Shown here: positions 33,675-35,161 of the stretch, piece after piece
Layout of the letters: each line of letters starts with the position of its first letter
Position numbering within the stretch: position 1 is the first letter of the stretch
DNA from: an uncultured Thalassolituus sp.
GTDB taxonomy: Bacteria; Pseudomonadota; Gammaproteobacteria; Pseudomonadales; Oceanobacteraceae
Direction: 5' to 3'
Assembly (NCBI GenBank): GCA_913054055.1
Contig: CAJXIT010000002.1
Span: 1-35,161, forward strand
DNA length: 35,161 nt
Translations under genes and position numbers: made by a program
Notes under the pieces: generated by a model
Databases searched by the model: none
What the model saw: only the letters and a program-made list of their open reading frames with translations
Told to the model about the DNA's origin: nothing

Positions 33675-35127
33675 TCACATTTTATTCTCTGACCAGTTCA
33701 GACGAATATCCCAAACATGTCGGTGGGCTTCTTTTAGGGGCGGAACTTCATTATCAATGCTTCTAAACACATTACTGTTGGGTTTAATAATCGCATCACG
33801 TCCATACAAAAAACTTTGTTCTTTCACTATGCTGTAATACGCTTTGTTTAAATCCAATGCTCTTTCTTTAGATGGCGTAATTAACGGGTAAATCGATTCT
33901 AAACTTGAGATTTCATTTGTTTTGATTGAACCATCTTCATTAAACCAACGATCAATCATTTCTTGGTTCTGCCTAAATTCATCACCACCATTTACTCGCT
34001 GCATGTAGGTTAGATATTCACCTACTTGCTCATCTTGATATTTTTCATTACTAGAGAGATTAGGCACATCCATAATTTTGGTTAAATCTAAGTAACCCCA
34101 TCCTTCTGCACCGGCTACTTTACGAGGAAATGAAAATGTTTGGTCAATTGTGGTTCCAATTGTTTTATGGCAACCAGCACAGAAAAACTGCTCTTCTTTT
34201 GATTGCTGCCTTAATGCCCCATGCTCATCTTCGATGAATCCCCATATCATCCAACCAAAACCATTTGCGAACCCTCTATCACCAAAATCAGATACGGCGG
34301 GCAGGTTTTCAAAATGTTTTTCCTTGGCTTCTCCGTAATAGGCTTGACGAATCCGTCCCATAGAAAAGAATGTATGCTTTTTCATATAACGTAATTCTTT
34401 CATACGCTTAGATGGCTTAACCGAACCATCTTCATTAAGCCCTACGTAACGTACACTATGTAAAAACTCCGTACCTTGCGGATACAGCATATGAGCAACA
34501 TTTACGTCTTTTGCATCACCTACATAATAATCTAAACGCCTTACAGTCTTGACTGAATGCTCAATCACTCCGTTACCATTTACATCTAAATTTAATTTCT
34601 TTTCGTTAATTTCAGGGGTTGTGGTTTCTTGCAGATCCAGCATGGCCATTTCAACTAAAGCTAGATTCACGTAATAAGTATCTAAACTAGTTTCACCTTT
34701 TTCTTGATAAAATGCATTTGGCAAACGAATCATTACATCATCTGTTGAGCCATTGGTGGGCCAGAATGTACTTGGCATGGGTTTATAGTTAAATGCTACC
34801 CACATGCTGCCATCTAATGCTAAGCCCTTTTCATCAAACGCAGCAGCACCGTCTGCTAAGTTTTTAATTTCAGGCACAACACCAGACCATTGGTCCGATT
34901 TCATCCATTGAACAAGCGGCGAATAATTGTCTTCATCAATGTATTGCAAGATGGTGTTATCAGAAATGTCTTTTATATCTTCTGTGCGATCTATAAATAA
35001 ATTTTTCCAACTATTACTCAAACCTACATCAGAAAATTCATAACTCCCTTGTAAGCCACCGTCACCCATTTGGTTGGATCGTTTTTTATCATCATAAGAT
35101 TGATGACACACATAACAAGGGTTGTGC
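33675..35127 (-). CDS. large c-type cytochrome, 5' end missing at contig edge
   Basis: At least 483 residues, partial. The frame stays open past the GTG at 35111, which is not a start: codons 35117-35103 read Cys-Tyr-Val-Cys-His, a CxxCH heme c site, with His-Asn-Pro before it. A second heme site, CAGCH, is at 34181-34167 (EEQFFCAGCHKT). The protein is therefore a periplasmic cytochrome with at least two hemes, and its signal peptide lies beyond the contig. An EF-hand-like loop DVNGNGVIEH could bind calcium. Other parts (GWMIWGFIEDEHGAL, EGWGYLDLTKI) are not familiar. It precedes the coupled membrane protein at 32945-33670. The family is unassigned. Confidence 0.8.
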
Positions 35128-35161
35128 AGATCGGAAGAGCGTCGTGTAGGGAAAGAGTGTA
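35128..35161. other. Illumina adapter sequence left on the contig end
   Basis: The last 34 bases start AGATCGGAAGAGCGTCGTGT and continue exactly as the TruSeq universal adapter read-through, as I remember it. This is not genomic DNA; the genome ends at about 35127 in this contig. Confidence 0.97.

Noticed and set aside
1..35161. CRISPR arrays, tRNA/rRNA genes, prophage or integrase
   Set aside because: No regularly spaced direct repeats with unique spacers, cloverleaf sequences or recombinase motifs were seen; the only tandem repeats are the short arrays listed.

Overview
The window looks like one complete contig from a draft assembly of a marine gammaproteobacterium of the Oceanospirillales/Pseudomonadales type. 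It has moderate to low GC, two FadE-type acyl-CoA dehydrogenases with a PsrA-like operator, a GlyGly-CTERM trypsin-like protease, a RAYT/REP repeat system and DUF6435-like and FdxA proteins. This lineage assignment is inference from gene content only. The last 34 bases match the Illumina TruSeq adapter, so the right edge is an assembly end and not genomic sequence.

Region 1 (about 1-9200) is accessory DNA. It holds a small secreted protein, a REP-associated (Y1/HUH) transposase broken by a hairpin-rich insert of about 70 bp, short tandem repeats, and a contact-dependent-inhibition-like locus on the minus strand. That locus is unusual. The TPS (haemagglutination) domain is on one exported protein (6010-8670). 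The conserved second half of a CdiA/FhaB protein, with FHA repeats, a DUF637-like segment, an AENN motif and a toxin-like tail, is on a second protein with its own signal peptide (2378-6007). The two are coupled by a TAAGGATG junction. A candidate immunity gene (1914-2327) follows after a terminator-like hairpin. No TpsB/CdiB transporter lies in the window.

Region 2 (about 9300-19250) is lipid and acyl metabolism. Two paralogous acyl-CoA dehydrogenases carry near-identical terminators, with a small DUF6435-like gene between them and a double PsrA-type box upstream of the second. A crotonase, a short-chain dehydrogenase, a D-aminoacylase-type amidohydrolase and a divergent AraC-family regulator follow. 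REP elements sit in the gaps.

Region 3 (about 19320-26550) holds bacterioferritin-associated ferredoxin behind a possible Fur box, a tandem repeat with compensatory stem changes, a spermidine-synthase-fold protein, two related secreted trypsin-like proteases, a lipoprotein, a glutathione S-transferase and ferredoxin FdxA.

Region 4 (about 26600-35127) has a retinol-saturase/phytoene-desaturase-like flavoprotein divergent from a PadR regulator, with two identical-architecture operators between them. Then come an AraC regulator, a secreted alpha/beta hydrolase with a membrane-anchored partner, and a two-gene operon of a large c-type cytochrome (truncated by the contig end) and an MntP-like membrane protein.

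No tRNA, rRNA, CRISPR array, integrase or replication origin was recognised.
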